Source of the DNA: Ulota crispa
Lineage: Eukaryota; Streptophyta; Bryopsida; Orthotrichales; Orthotrichaceae
Direction of reading: 5' to 3'
Length of the DNA stretch: 64,000 nucleotides
Assembly: GCA_963920765.1 (NCBI GenBank)
Contig: OY987242.1
Coordinates: forward strand, 37,658,002-37,722,001
The notes under the pieces are model-generated. The model was not told where the DNA came from. It made no database searches and was given only the letters and a program-made list of their open reading frames with translations. Both the position numbers and the translations under genes were made by a program. Positions 1 through 11,768 of the stretch are shown here, piece by piece. The number at the start of each line of letters is the position of its first letter. Position 1 is the first letter of the stretch.

Positions 1-1671
1 ACCGTTTGCTGTTTTCTTCCTGCCATTGTTCTCCTCGCCGCGCAACAATTTGGATGGGGGTTGATGCTCCTCCAGCTGCTCAATTCGACTCGCTAATTTA
101 TACATGACATCGTTCTGGTGCCTTCCCCAATGCAATACTTTCCCAACCACGTCCTTCAGTTTCCGATTCTCCTCCAGCACCTGTAACAACAATTCTCGAT
201 CTGACAAGCCGTTTATGCTGCCATCGGTTGAAGAAGGCTGGAGCAGGCCTACTTGGAAGCATTGCGGTTCCAAAGATAGTGATTGCGTATTAGAACTCGC
301 TGGAATAATACACCCTTCGCCATGATTTGTACGTTCCGAAGCAGTTTGACACAAATCCGATGCTGATCTCCCTGCTTCTTCTTCTGCCTCTTCTCCTCTC
401 CTCGGAAGAGTAGCCTGTTCAATCATCTCCACATCGTTCATGGCAGGGTTCCTTGATGCATCCTCCTCTGAAATTGCTTCTGCAATAGTATCTACAGAAG
501 GTACAGTCGCTTCAAAATCGGCAGGAGTTACAGATGCATCCTCCTCTGAGATTGGTTCTGAAACTACGTCTCCAGAAATAACTTCTACAGGGTTCTCTAA
601 TGGTGACGCCTCCTGATTGCCCTTTTCAATGTCTGTGGACGGTGCTTTTGCAAGCTCCACGAGATGTGCCGGCGCCATCGTTAATATTTCCTCCTTCGTC
701 TCTACATCCATGGGAACCTCATCGTGAGCGTCTGTGGAGCTTGGCTCCTCTATAGGTCCGCCTCCCATCATACTTTCGTAAGAAAGGCCAGCAGGTGGCC
801 CACTCTGATCATCAGAACAACGTGCAGTAACTGAATTCATAACTTGATCAATCATATCCGTATGTACCTGCGGTACATGCTTCTCACAAGTTGAATCCTC
901 AATAGCGCTGATACCGGAGTCACCTTCACGCACTTCAATCGCTCCTCCGGAAGCAACATCGTCATCAACGGCACTCGATTCCTTCACAGTGCTTTCCTCA
1001 GCGTCCATTTCATCGGGAGCAGTAGAGTCGATTACCTCGGCTCGATCCTTCGCCACGTTTGTATCCTCCGCGGCGGTAACATTTTCTTGTCCATTCAATT
1101 CTGTAGACATCGAATCGATTGTCTCCTGGAAACGTATGATTTCCTTCGTCAGTTCTTTGCGAATCTGACGAACATCCGGATGCACACCTTGCAATGAATC
1201 CAACCGTAGCAACAGAGCCATAACGCCCTCCGTCCATCGCAATCGTTCTTTCCGCTCACTGCTAAGCTTCTTCCGTTGCTCCGTCTCTTGCAACTTGTCC
1301 TTAAAAATCTCGAGCTCCTCCCTCACTTTCTTAATCACTCTCAAGTGCTTCAACGGCTGAGTCTTACGAACAACGTAACCACGGAACACAGCTTGGACCT
1401 TCGTCGCGGCAGCATCCTCGCTCTCAAACCTCGCAACGGCTACCGGCTTCACAGGTACTTGCAAAACAGGCGCATCTCCATCCGTAACAGGAATCGTCTT
1501 CACAATTTTCTTCCTCGATGGCTCCTCCGATTTGTACGAAGAGCGATCCTGCGGCACTGCGTCATACACAGGAGCTCGTGGGCGGTAATACCGAGGCCTG
1601 GGCTGCGTCCGAGGATACGCGTATGCGCCGCTGTTAGGTCCCCAGATGGTGTCAAACAATCCTCCTCCCAT
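1..1671 (-). CDS. BAG-domain co-chaperone, plant BAG5/6 type (5' part, cut by window edge)
   Basis: Reading the minus strand from ATG at 1671, one frame stays open for 557 codons to the window edge, with an in-frame TGA two codons upstream of the ATG. Residues about 88-103 form an IQ calmodulin-binding motif (KVQAVFRGYVVRK) directly followed by a helical BAG domain at about 108-190 (PLKHLRVIKKVREEL onward), the order typical of plant BAG5/6 proteins. The middle is acidic and low-complexity (Glu/Asp/Ser-rich). A second helical block near residues 490-540 (LLLQVLEENRKLKDVVGKV) resembles the C-terminal coiled coil of BAG6. BAG domains bind the Hsp70 ATPase domain and act in nucleotide exchange; plant members with IQ motifs bind calmodulin and act in stress and cell-death control (family knowledge). 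No intron is visible. The real C-terminus lies outside the window. Assignment between BAG5 and BAG6 subtypes is not secure. Confidence 0.88.
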   Translation of the reverse strand, partial: MGGGLFDTIWGPNSGAYAYPRTQPRPRYYRPRAPVYDAVPQDRSSYKSEEPSRKKIVKTIPVTDGDAPVLQVPVKPVAVARFESEDAAATKVQAVFRGYVVRKTQPLKHLRVIKKVREELEIFKDKLQETEQRKKLSSERKERLRWTEGVMALLLRLDSLQGVHPDVRQIRKELTKEIIRFQETIDSMSTELNGQENVTAAEDTNVAKDRAEVIDSTAPDEMDAEESTVKESSAVDDDVASGGAIEVREGDSGISAIEDSTCEKHVPQVHTDMIDQVMNSVTARCSDDQSGPPAGLSYESMMGGGPIEEPSSTDAHDEVPMDVETKEEILTMAPAHLVELAKAPSTDIEKGNQEASPLENPVEVISGDVVSEPISEEDASVTPADFEATVPSVDTIAEAISEEDASRNPAMNDVEMIEQATLPRRGEEAEEEAGRSASDLCQTASERTNHGEGCIIPASSNTQSLSLEPQCFQVGLLQPSSTDGSINGLSDRELLLQVLEENRKLKDVVGKVLHWGRHQNDVMYKLASRIEQLEEHQPPSKLLRGEENNGRKKTANG

Positions 1672-1743
1672 CACTCACAATTGCAGAAAGAAAAGCTCCC
1701 TCACACTCTCACGACGAACTCCACCTCAATCCCGCTCACAATC

Positions 1744-1806
1744 GCAAACAAGCTCTCAACCCGAAACAAGCTCTCAATCCGAAACAAGCTCTCAACTCGA
1801 AACAAT
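1744..1806 (-). repeat. 18-bp tandem repeat in BAG gene 5' leader
   Basis: About 3.3 copies of an 18-bp unit (plus-strand consensus CGAAACAAGCTCTCAAYC) lie 73-135 bp upstream of the BAG ATG, probably in its untranslated leader. Because 18 is a multiple of three the block stays open in some frames, but no coding role is indicated. Confidence 0.7.
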
Positions 1807-1999
1807 CTGCACCTCAATCTGCTTCTATTCTCACAAAAATTTGTTCCGAAATATTTCGAATTGCAAACAAAACCAATGAATGAATCCGAGGATTGTCGAG
1901 CAAGTGCGAAGCTTTTAAGCTTATAGACCATCGCAGTAGAAGTGTCGCCAGAGTTCTAAGAACAGAGCAGTTGCTTCGGCTGCACTCTCGAAGGGTCGG

Positions 2000-2017
2000 G
2001 ATCTTTCTAGAAGACTC
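2000..2017. promoter_or_regulatory. Possible heat-shock element between BAG and DGS1-like genes
   Basis: TTCTAGAA at 2005-2012 is a perfect pair of opposed nGAAn units, with partial units in register on both sides. Plant BAG6 genes are known heat-shock-factor targets, so the location about 330 bp upstream of the BAG start fits. Two perfect units alone are weak evidence. Confidence 0.35.
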
Positions 2018-3307
2018 TCAGAGTTACCAGGCTGGATACAGCCCTGGATCCTTCTCGATCAATCTCAAAGAAAAAGTTCAAAGTAAAAGATAGATGAAAA
2101 AGGAAGGTCTCTTAATGTCGGGCTCATCCGCCTAGGATGACCTCTGCTATAGGGATGATTATATTGTTACATCCATCTCTGACCAGGAGCACGAACACTT
2201 TCTCGGGATCGTCTCCAAAATACCCTCGGAAATACCTTGGTATCAACCCGGATATCAACAGTCCAACAGGGTATCATAAGCCTACCCGGGTATCTGTAGT
2301 GCTCCTCCTGGATGGATGAATATGACAGTATTTTGCCGATGACATTCTAATAGTATACGAATACGTACTGTATCACGTGCCTGAGGGCGGAGGAGAGGAC
2401 GAAGAAACGTGGGCGGTATACCGTCCCATTGTGCTTTTTTGGCGCATTTGGTGGCCGCTTATGCGCGTGCTTTTATCCGAAAGACGAGCGCCTGGCTGAT
2501 TCAGTATGCGTAGTGTGTTTGCATCAATTTTGGCTCGGATTTGAGTCATTTTGGCGCCGATTTGCGGCTCTCGGCGATCAATTTTGGTAAGTTTCGTCTT
2601 TCGCGTTTCTCCAGGTCCTCGTCGTGCGTTTGCGCACTTCTCTGTGATCTTTGAGAAACATTCGATGGATTCTGAGAAACTTGAGAGTGGTTGAGATGTT
2701 TCGCATTGAACTTTGGAGTTGTCCTGTTCTTTATGCTAGGATTGGATCCTTTTGATTTACTCGCTTGTTGTTTTGATGATGTTTAGTATCGTGTTGTTGT
2801 TACTGATTCGACGCAGAGGTGTAGTAGGTCAATTAGGAGATGACTTCTTTGTAATCTTGATTCCGTATCGTGCGAAGTCTATTTAAGTCTGGCGGCCTTC
2901 GTAGTATTAAGGCATGGTGGATTTAATTGTGCATTGCTTTGTTCCGACGCTTTATTAGCTGTCTCTGAAGGAAGGATTGTGATTGTTGTATTGGTCATCT
3001 CATGGTGAGATCTCTCACCTTCGAATTATTTCTCAATGACTTTTTGTGGATACGGTGGAATAATGAGATGCTCTTAGTCTTGAAGGCAACGAGTTTCATA
3101 CCTTTTCTTTAACCTAAGTTTTAACGTACTAAGCATCGAGCTGCGGATGCCATCATGATTTTGTTATATCTAACTGAAATTGCTGTTATCAGTTCTTTCT
3201 GCAACTTTGCTATAATGTCTTTTGGAATAGAACTTTGCACGGCTCGAGTTGAATCTGAGATGTTTTCTCTGGTGATTTCAGAAAATATTCACGGGTAACT
3301 GGAAAAG

Positions 3308-6300
3308 ATGATGGAGAATGCAGCTCGTATGGTAGGGACGTATTACATCAATAAATGGGCCAATGATTGGTTGAAAAAGTTCAAGCGCAAGCCGCGAGAA
3401 GGCCTGCCTTTACTTCTTTCAACAGCACAGGCTTCCCTGTTGTAAAGCTTCCTTAATCCCACACTTTTTGATTGTGTTTCTGCGTAGTTAGAGCATTCCT
3501 CCCTATTCCACTACTCTGAAATGATCAAATACAAGACTGTTCAACGCCCCTGCATGTAAGGGTACGCTATCTGTTTAGTTTGTGTCGTCACAAAAGTTTA
3601 GGGTTTAAGGTCGATAGTTGACTTAGCCAATATTAAGAACTCTTGGATTATATGGAGCCATAATGGTGATAAATGTATTTTTGCAGAGGCGAAACTCAGG
3701 GTCCAGGTAATTTGCTGAAGGTGTTTGGGGACATATCAGAGGAGCTGTTGGACCAAATGCATTATGTGAACAAGCATCTCATATTTTGGCAGATTAGAGC
3801 CCAGGTGATGTTCCGTGTCATTAAAAGAAGTGCTTGTTACTGTTCTGGTCTTTGTATCTCGCATTTAGAATCTGGCAGAAGCGATCAAAAGGTCTTGTTA
3901 GGTTAGAGTCCTACTGCTCAGCTTGCGTCGTTCATTTTTGCTGCACTTTAAAAACTCACAGCTTCTATTTGAACATGCAGGGTGCAGAACATGATAAAGT
4001 TCGATTCATGATGTTGGAAAGGGGGCCAGTTGCCTTTCTTCGAGGACTGAAGAATATCATGCGATCTTTCTTTTTGGAAGCTTCACTTACTAGTGGGCTA
4101 GTATCTGCGGCGTATACTCGCATCAATGAAAGAGTGACTATGCTCAACACCCTTCGGAAGCGACTTGCTGTTGTTATTGGCCAGGTCCGCTCTACGACCT
4201 TCATATTCTGTGCTGCTGCGACATGATCAACGTAGCTGCGTTAAAAAAACTTCTTGATAAGGTTCACTAAGTCAGAGAGATTTTGCTGGATTTCAGGTGC
4301 ACCTTCAGGTGGCCAAGATGGGAGAGAAAGTGGACGCAGGGCGGGAAAGCGGAGTCAGGGGGGAAAGTCGACGTGTTGTCTCTGAGTGTGTTATTGCTGT
4401 TCTCTTTGCGCTTAATGGCTTGGAGGGAGTATACGAGTTCCCACAGGCAGGTGACGATCCATTTTTGATGTGTGGCAGAATTTTATCCACATACCTCCTG
4501 AGTTACTGCAGTCCATTCTCGAAGTGTTGCGTCTATTTACAATGAAACTTTTGATTAATTGTAGCCGCTTTCTAGGAAGTGTTCATGCCTTCTCTGCAAA
4601 TTGTTTTATATCTATTGGTGTAGTTTTTTTACTTACTTTTTCATTTTTGAAAGGGTAAGATTGCAAGAAGTGTATGTCTGCACGTCATCAACTTGGTGTT
4701 CTCTTTTATTACACCTTTACGTGCATGTTAGAATCTCAAGGAAAGACATCTTGTGAAACTGGCAGAGTGATTACCATAGCCATGGAGATTTGAACGACTC
4801 GCAAACTATTGTCCTTGAGTTTGACCGGATGTCGGAGGATCTAATGAGAGGGATGGATTGGACCGACAACGAACTCCAAGCTGCTCTTCAATTGCTGTCA
4901 GGCAATGTATTGAAACTTAAAGAGTTCTTATTTACTCTTGTAAATCTCGGACACCTTACTTTTGCTTGCCATGATTTGTGAAGCTCTCTGTATTTGATTA
5001 TCTACCTGTACTGGCTACTGTGAATTGAAGCTTGGGTTTCAGGGTGGTTTATGATAAAGGATTCTAAGAACAAGATTTAATGTGCAACAGACTTTGATAT
5101 GTGCTTTAATAAACTGGCATAGGCTGTAAATCAAAGTTGAACAAGCTAGCTTATCGCCTCGCGGCTAAGCGGAAATGGTAGTGTAGGAAATAACCTAGAC
5201 TCTTTCTTCATATGAAGCTTGTATGTATAACGGACCTGAAAACCAAATGTCTACCCTATTTCCTCTTTGCAGGTGCCCCGTTATGAAAAGCCAAGGAGAT
5301 TGGTCAGACACTGGCTGCATTATACTGGTGGTGGAATTGGACTTGCTGTCGTTTCTATCTGGCTTGTGCGACACAGTCGATTAGGCGGCAGTGATGACCT
5401 TGATAGCTGGATGGAGAAGGCTCGTGAAGACGCGTATCTTTTTCTGGAGACGCGTGTGAACCAACCGGTAAGGTTTCTGTCATAACCAAGAGTACTCTTG
5501 TTTTGCTGATGTACATAAAATGGGAAGCATTTTATGGCAATACAAAGTTCCGTGTAAATATGTATACAAAGAGGAGAAGTCATTTGTGAAGTTGAATAGG
5601 GGATCGTTGTTGTTCTATCGCTTGTCTCTTTGTCATTGTACGGTCTCGACTAAGACATTCGAAGAATCAATGTAACGCAATGAACTTCCATGCATTTGAT
5701 ATGTGTTTTAAAGTGCTTTTTTTCTTTTCTCACCTGTTAAACTCATAACTTAAATTTGTCCTATCAGTTGACGGCCATCAAAGGCGAGCTCTTTGACACG
5801 TTTCGCAAACGTCGCCAAGGTTCTGCGCAGCTTGAAGAAGTGAAGCTCGCCTCAGACGCCTTAAACAGGTACCTTTTGTTCATTATGGTTCAAGTTTCTT
5901 GCAATTTTGAACCTTTCTTGTAAGTCTGGGTATTAAATCTTTGACTGGCTCTTAAACGTTTTCTTAAACCTCATTTTAAGGGTAGCCTACGGTATTATCT
6001 GTAGAACGGATAATATGATAAATAATGTATTGCAATATCTCTACCTAGATTGAGTTACTCGATTTATGTGAGGCATCTTGTCAGAAAAGATGCGCAGCAT
6101 AGGATTTCAAAACAGCATGATATCTCGAAGCGAAATTGAATTTGTGGACCGGATCTCTCGGAGATTTAATTAATTAACTGTTTGTACGGCTTACTTTCTT
6201 CACGATGACTAGATGACTTGTCTGTCACCACTTAGTTGTCCTGGTATGTGTATTGGACTTATACACGACCATATCGAGCAGTGCCCTAAACTTTTTGCCA

Positions 6301-8448
6301 GTCATACTTTCTGTTCGCACTCTATCTTTTTGTTCTGTGTGACAATGTGGCAAATGCAGGATGGTGAAAGAGTTTGTCACGCAAACAAATGGTGTTGAAG
6401 TGGTATCGACTGCATCAGAGTTGGAGCTAATGAGAATGGTGATGAGTAGGTATGAATGTTTGATATGCTGTGTGTTGTTGATGGTAAAGATATTGTGGAC
6501 TGTTAGGTCTTGTTCATTAAGAGTGTGAAAGGATTTTGTATTTCTTAGGATTTTAGCACCTTTATTCATATCTTTGTGGTATAGAATCCCTCCACTTGCA
6601 TGCATGTCTCTTTTCCTCATTTCCTTAACGGTTCTGTCTCTTGCCTGTTCAGATATGAACGTGAGTTAAAGAATCCTGTCAAAAACCTTCTTGGAGGGGA
6701 GCTGGCAAGGGCGCTGCTGATACAGGTTCTAATCTGACTTTAGTGTTATATTTGGACAATTTTCATTCCAGTTTTCATTGACCGCACACATGTTTTATTG
6801 ATGAATATGATTTGTACGTATGTGGTTGTTCTATATACTCCAGTCAATACTGCCTCAACGTAACACAGGGTTTGTTTTTTGTCAGTGCTGTTTTAAGTGG
6901 TCCTTACCAGTCCACGTAGCTATTCAGTCATATGCAAATTTAGTGCACAAGACGGAGTTCTCCTGTATCTCTGTTTGTACAGCTATTTTTTATTTCTTAT
7001 AAATTGTTTTTGTTGCATATACCACAGTAACTTTCTTGTGTTTACACGGTTCCATGTATAGCTAAGTTGACAGGAACTTCGTTTGGTGGAGTATTCTAGT
7101 TACTCATTCAGTTTGTGTGTTATTCAACTTTTTCCAGGTTCAAAAGCTGAAACTTGATGTAGAGATGTAAGTTTCATCTATATACTTTGTTACATCACTT
7201 GTGATCAGTGTTTGTATTTATTGTTGGCAGTTTCCGACCATAGGTGTTGACGAAGTGTTCTATGAGAATTTTTTCAATTATTCCCAGATTCAGTACTTAT
7301 GATTCGTTTTTATATTGACCTCTGTGTTTTATCTTTTTGTAGCTAATGAGGCAGGAATGCGGTTTCTTTCGACTTTAATTTTTTTGCTTGATGCTTCTGT
7401 AGGGCGGTGCTGGATTTGAATCAAATTCTGCGAGCCAACGAGATCAACTTTGCAATTCTAGCATTTTTGCCAGCTCTCGCTTGTGCTCTCTTACTCGGTG
7501 CACTGATTCGCCACCCATTTTACAACCAGGTTAGTGATAATTAATAATCTATGTTCCGGACTTTCTCTGCTGTCGATGTCCTTTGGAATTCATTCTTAGA
7601 AAATCAAGGCCTTAGAATCTTCTCGCATTATGCCTTTTCTTCCTCTAAAGCAGTGGGTGAAGCATGCAGAGTTTTTGCTTTTTCATCTTCAGCTCCTAAC
7701 TTCGTGGATTTTCTTGCAGAAGGGGGCAGAAGGCAGAGGAAGGAAAGCCCAGATGATCCGTCGCATGCTCATGGTTGAAGTAGAGAAAGGGGTTATGACT
7801 TGCCAAATAAGAGACGATGAGAATCGTGTAAGTCTCTTTTCGACCTACTTATCTCTTTACACGAGATCGCTTTGAATTGCAGAGTGGTTTTTCTACCTAA
7901 AAACTGGGAACGTTGGATTTCAGCGTGCACTGCGAACCTAAGAATTCATTTTTTTGGGCTTTCATCTTGGTTTTCACAGGGGGATGATGCAGCAGTTGAA
8001 TTTGGTATGCTAATTTACAGCCTTGATCAATTGCATAAAGGAGTAGAGAGTGCTGCAATGTACACTGGTGAATGGACCAGGTTAGTGTACTGTCACAACG
8101 TCACTTTATTTGTGGAAATTTTCTTCCTAATTATTCTATGCTTGGTGAACATCACGATTCTATCCCAAAAATTTCCTGTTTGATCCCTGTCTGACGTGTG
8201 AAACCTAAAAAAACGAGATTATGTAGCTGATACTTTCTTGCACCTCTTGCCGGAATCTGGCTCTTTTTCCTTCTTTATTTCCAATGATCTGATTCTATGC
8301 TTAAATTCATGTTGTGTGCAGCTTGCGAAGAGATATCCTTGACCTAGCGAATCCCAGAACACCAACGTTTTATAAGCTTTCGATAGCAGAGAGAATGGAG
8401 CGAGTCTACGATTGCCTTGCACCTATGCCCAGATGGTTACTAATCTGA
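3308..8448 (+). CDS. DGS1: DGS1/NCA2-family mitochondrial outer-membrane protein
   Basis: Coding exons read as 3308-3441, 3687-3804, 3981-4184, 4297-4446, 4766-4939, 5273-5467, 5768-5868, 6360-6449, 6653-6725, 7138-7166, 7403-7529, 7720-7827, 7980-8080 and 8322-8448. They sum to 1731 nt, about 576 residues, close to plant DGS1 length, and every join keeps frame. Diagnostic family blocks are FWQIRAQ, FMMLERGP, MDWTDNEL, KPRRLVRHWLHYT, VVSIWLVRHS, ELFDTFRKRR, NLLGGELARALLIQ, QILRANEINFAIL, EGRGRKAQ, MLMVEVEKG and MERVYDCL. Two membrane segments are visible, one after KPRRLVRHWLHYT and one in INFAILAFLPALACALLLGA. Arabidopsis DGS1 is a mitochondrial outer-membrane protein linked to galactolipid and respiratory control; yeast NCA2 affects ATP synthase subunit expression. 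All introns are GT-AG except the one after exon 4, which needs a GC donor (CAG|GCAGGT) to join in frame. The exact ends of exons 4 and 5 are therefore the least certain; exon 10 is only 29 nt. Confidence 0.88.
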
Positions 8449-9239
8449 AGGACGTGAGTCACATTGTAACATTTTTTGAGCAAAAAGAATTTGATACTCC
8501 TTGCCTTCGGAGCTTGAGACGGTATAAATCATAACCACTTGCAGGTGCGTTGTATTCGCACATTTCACATGCTTTTGTGATTTGGTGTTACATTTAAAAT
8601 CAATATTTGGATTGCTTTACTGCTTGTAGGTACAAATGAGATCAACATTGTTCATTTAAACGTTCTCTCTAGCTTGGCTCGATACATTTTTCTCGTACAA
8701 TGTTATATCGATCTTCAGCGTTGAGCCTGCACGTCTTAACACAAGTTTAACGCTTTACGTTTCACCGCAACAGTTCCAATCATTTTGAGGATCTGGGAGT
8801 GATAGCTGTAATGGTCTAGAGAAGCTCGTTTCAGATGCAACGACGATTAACATTTATTTTAGTAATTGTGGAAACACTGCTGCAGGTTTGGGCATCTTGA
8901 ATAGAGCTGACTCGACTACTACACTTCTACTCAGCAGTTGAACAGGAAGCTTCAAATTCTTTGCTGGAATTTAAAAGGAAAGCTTTATGGAGGTGAATTC
9001 CTCTAGAGCCCAACGGTGCATGAGTTTTTGTAGTTTATCTCATTGATTGACTTTGTGACCAAGCTGATTGACTGGCAATCTATTACATGATGAAGTCTAT
9101 TTCTTTGTTATCTCTAGCTTGCGCACCTTCTGTCCTGCGCAGGTCATGTTACACTTAGCAGAACCAAATTTGAAGTTAGAGTGCACCACGAACCCTAAGT
9201 GAACATGGAGGTGCCGTGATGATATGGTTTTTATGACGG
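8449..9239. other. 3' region of DGS1-like gene and intergenic DNA
   Basis: No coding sequence is supported. The 3' untranslated region presumably occupies the first few hundred bases. Base composition falls towards the AT-rich intergenic level. Confidence 0.5.
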
Positions 9240-9531
9240 CACCAAATAGTGCATTTAGGTTGCCTTAACAAATAGGTTGCCTTACCTTGGCAAAATTACC
9301 TCATGATTCACCCTTGGCCACCTGGAGGGACGTGCAACTCTCTTTGTGCTACAGTAATTCTTGCTTTTGTCTAAAGTTCTAGCTTCCTTGCTCCCTGGCT
9401 TTCCAACCTCTCCTTCCTCCATTATTTATTACAGCAATTGCTGACAAAAATTACTATAGTCATGGTAAATATTTAAATGATGTAAAATGTTGAGAAATTA
9501 GTATGGGGCAACCTAAATGCACTATTTGGTG
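9240..9531. mobile_element. MITE, CACCAAATAGTGC family, copy 1
   Basis: Terminal inverted repeats of about 25 bp (CACCAAATAGTGCATTTAG... at 9240, its reverse complement ending at 9531) enclose 292 bp without coding capacity. A second copy lies at about 51432-51705. Superfamily not determined; no clear target duplication was read. Confidence 0.8.
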
Positions 9532-10109
9532 TAGGTGTCATTGAGCAGAATTTGCAGCATTTTTAGTGTACAATTGATCTCTGACCAAGAATGGTGTCCC
9601 GAGTATCTGAAGTTGTCAATATCGTTGGGCCAAGTAAAATGCGTAACATCACTGTCAAATGCCGGCGTATTTACTCAAAGAAGGGAATTCACAAACAAGG
9701 GCACAAAATCACAAGATAATAATATACGTGGACATTCACAATGCAGCCAGGTTTTATTGGCTGACTGGTAGCTTTGCTCGTGTTGTTTGGCAAGCTTGCT
9801 GAAACTCTACAAGAAAACTTCAATGTAGCATGAAAAAACCTATTGGGTGTATAACAAGAAGGGACACAATGCCTATATATGTGTGCATTGTTTTTAAAGA
9901 GGGGTTTTTGGGAGTGCTAGAGGTAGAGCAATGAGTGGTGAGTTATTATTAATGGGTAGTGAGTAATAGGTAGCAGTAAGGTGTCTTTGTGTATGATTAT
10001 TTTGTAATTTTGTGTCGTTTATAAATTTCCTAGTTGAGACGGACCACATAGTAGTGTGATGAATATCATTTGTGCTACTTTTGTTAAAATATCATAGTAT
10101 AGGAGAAGC

Positions 10110-11560
10110 ATGAAATTCTCCACCTTCAAACCAGTCATTACAGTCACCAAGCGCAAAAATTCCAGGCTTATCAACGATGCATTCACAGCATTTCTTGCAG
10201 CAGGACTCGAACAGCAGGAGCCAACAACAATGGTAGCTATACATCGTCAACCTCTCTTTGGCAATCCAAAGATCAGCAACTCATCTGGCTCACTGTTAGG
10301 GTTCCATGGCCATTCAAACATGCATCGGTGGGCACACGCCGGCCTTCTTAGAGTTGGAGATTTGTGGAATTACCAACGCGACGACTAGAAATCTCCTACG
10401 GAGCTAAAGGGCCAACTCTCAAGAAAACGGGACTAGAGTCACCATCAAGCTAACAGAATAGCTATAATAACAAAGATCCCTTGAGAACTGCGCATACGCG
10501 CAAGACTTATGGAGGGCAACTGGCTGGGAGATTGGACAAAGCACGTACCCAAGAACATATTCTTTGTCACCCAAATTGACAACGACAGCTGGACAGTCAG
10601 AGTGGAGAGATTCACAATACATGAAGCCTCTAGGTTACTCATAAAGCAAGCAAACAACCACAATTACAAGACTTCAATCACCTTGAGGTACGCGTCGTTG
10701 TTTGGTCAATGCTCAATTGAACCTATACTGAATGTAATCCGACGAGGCTACCGATTGAAGGAGATAGACTATATCTGGTTGGCAAATATGCCATAGACCT
10801 CCCATGGAACCCTTGCAACTGGCGTTGGAAGAAAATAGGGCAACACAAACTAGCTCATTTCTATGAGTATGATGTACGCAGGGGATACAAACTCAAACTC
10901 GCGCAATCCAGCTCGACCTCTCTGGCCTCACAGATCCTAAGCGACCAAGGACATAGCAAAAAAGAACAAAAGAAGTTCTACGACTTCCTCTGGCACAAAA
11001 CCAGACCACAAAAACTAACGACCTTCTTATGGTCCTTGATCAACAAGGGTATTGCGACCAAGCCTGGTTGACAAGCATAGGCATGCTCGAAGCTCCGACT
11101 TGTGAGATGTGCAGGTACAACGAGCAGGAGACGAATGGACATCTATTTTGGAGCTGCGAATTTGCAAAGGGAATATGGAGCACGTATCACAGAGCAGCTC
11201 AATTCCACGAGGGACCTCACTACAAATCATGGCAGCATGCCCTACTTGGCAGATTTCGAGTGGAGACCAAGGGAGCGCAGGAGCTTGCATTCACATTCAA
11301 ATACCAACCATGGGACATGTTCCAAGGTTTCCTCATTTGGTACACTTGGGTGGAAAGATGTCAAGCTTAGTTTCAACAACAGACTCCATCAACAGCTCAA
11401 GTTTTCAAGAGAGCCTTCAGATCCAGTGTCCATACAGGTTTAGCAACATGGAGGTCCATGCACTAAGCTCAAAGGGACGAGGACACTCTTCTAGCATTAG
11501 AAGGAGCGTTCAAATTAGAATGGCTAACCTCCCCTCCCTTGTTCTGTAAAGTAGAGAAGA
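10110..11560 (+). mobile_element. Decayed LINE retrotransposon, 3' part (post-RT and zf-RVT region)
   Basis: Translated fragments in shifting frames resemble the C-terminal part of plant LINE ORF2. At 10110-10388 a segment ends in GFHGHSNMHRWAHAGLLRVG and DLW, a block usually found after the reverse transcriptase. At about 10970-11370 there is a zf-RVT-like domain: FLWHKTRPQKLTTFLW, then CEMC, then GHLFWSCEFAKGIW, giving the C-x2-C ... H-x4-C zinc-binding pattern. The reverse transcriptase core and endonuclease are absent, so the copy is 5'-truncated or rearranged. Several stops and frame changes interrupt it, so it is not functional. Confidence 0.72.
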
Positions 11561-11635
11561 ATAGGTTACACTGGATACATGATCCACCTCTCTACTTTTC
11601 TACCTCTCTTCTTTTAGCAGGACACATCTGGTTTT

Positions 11636-11768
11636 CTCCCCAAAACAAGGGTTTCCAATTTTTTTCCCCAAAGGGGTTTTTTTTCACACACAAGTTGTAA
11701 ACACCATTCAAAAATAATCCAAAGTCTCGAGCAGATCCCGGTTTTTCCCCGCAAGGGGTTTTTTCAAA
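11636..11768 (+). other. LINE 3' tail with repeated CCCC-loop-GGGG hairpins
   Basis: After the zf-RVT remnant there are three similar short stem-loops in T-rich context: CCC-AAAACAA-GGG near 11638-11651, TTTTTCCCCAAAGGGGTTTT around 11661-11680, and TTTTTCCCCGCAAGGGGTTT around 11742-11761. Position and sense suggest the 3' untranslated tail of the LINE, where 3' hairpins often serve reverse-transcriptase recognition (inference). Confidence 0.45.

Larger units (their letters stand above)
1672..3307. promoter_or_regulatory. Divergent promoter and leaders of BAG and DGS1-like genes
   Basis: The BAG gene (-) and the DGS1-like gene (+) are divergently arranged with about 1.64 kb between start codons. 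A plausible untranslated first exon of the DGS1-like gene ends at 2586 with a strong donor (TTTTG|GTAAGT), and the acceptor TGATTTCAG ends at 3281, just before the coding exon. No coding potential was seen in between. Confidence 0.5.

Noticed and set aside
1276-1926. 216-codon plus-strand open frame opposite the BAG gene
   Set aside because: Arg/Leu/His-rich shadow of the minus-strand BAG coding frame and leader, with no domain.
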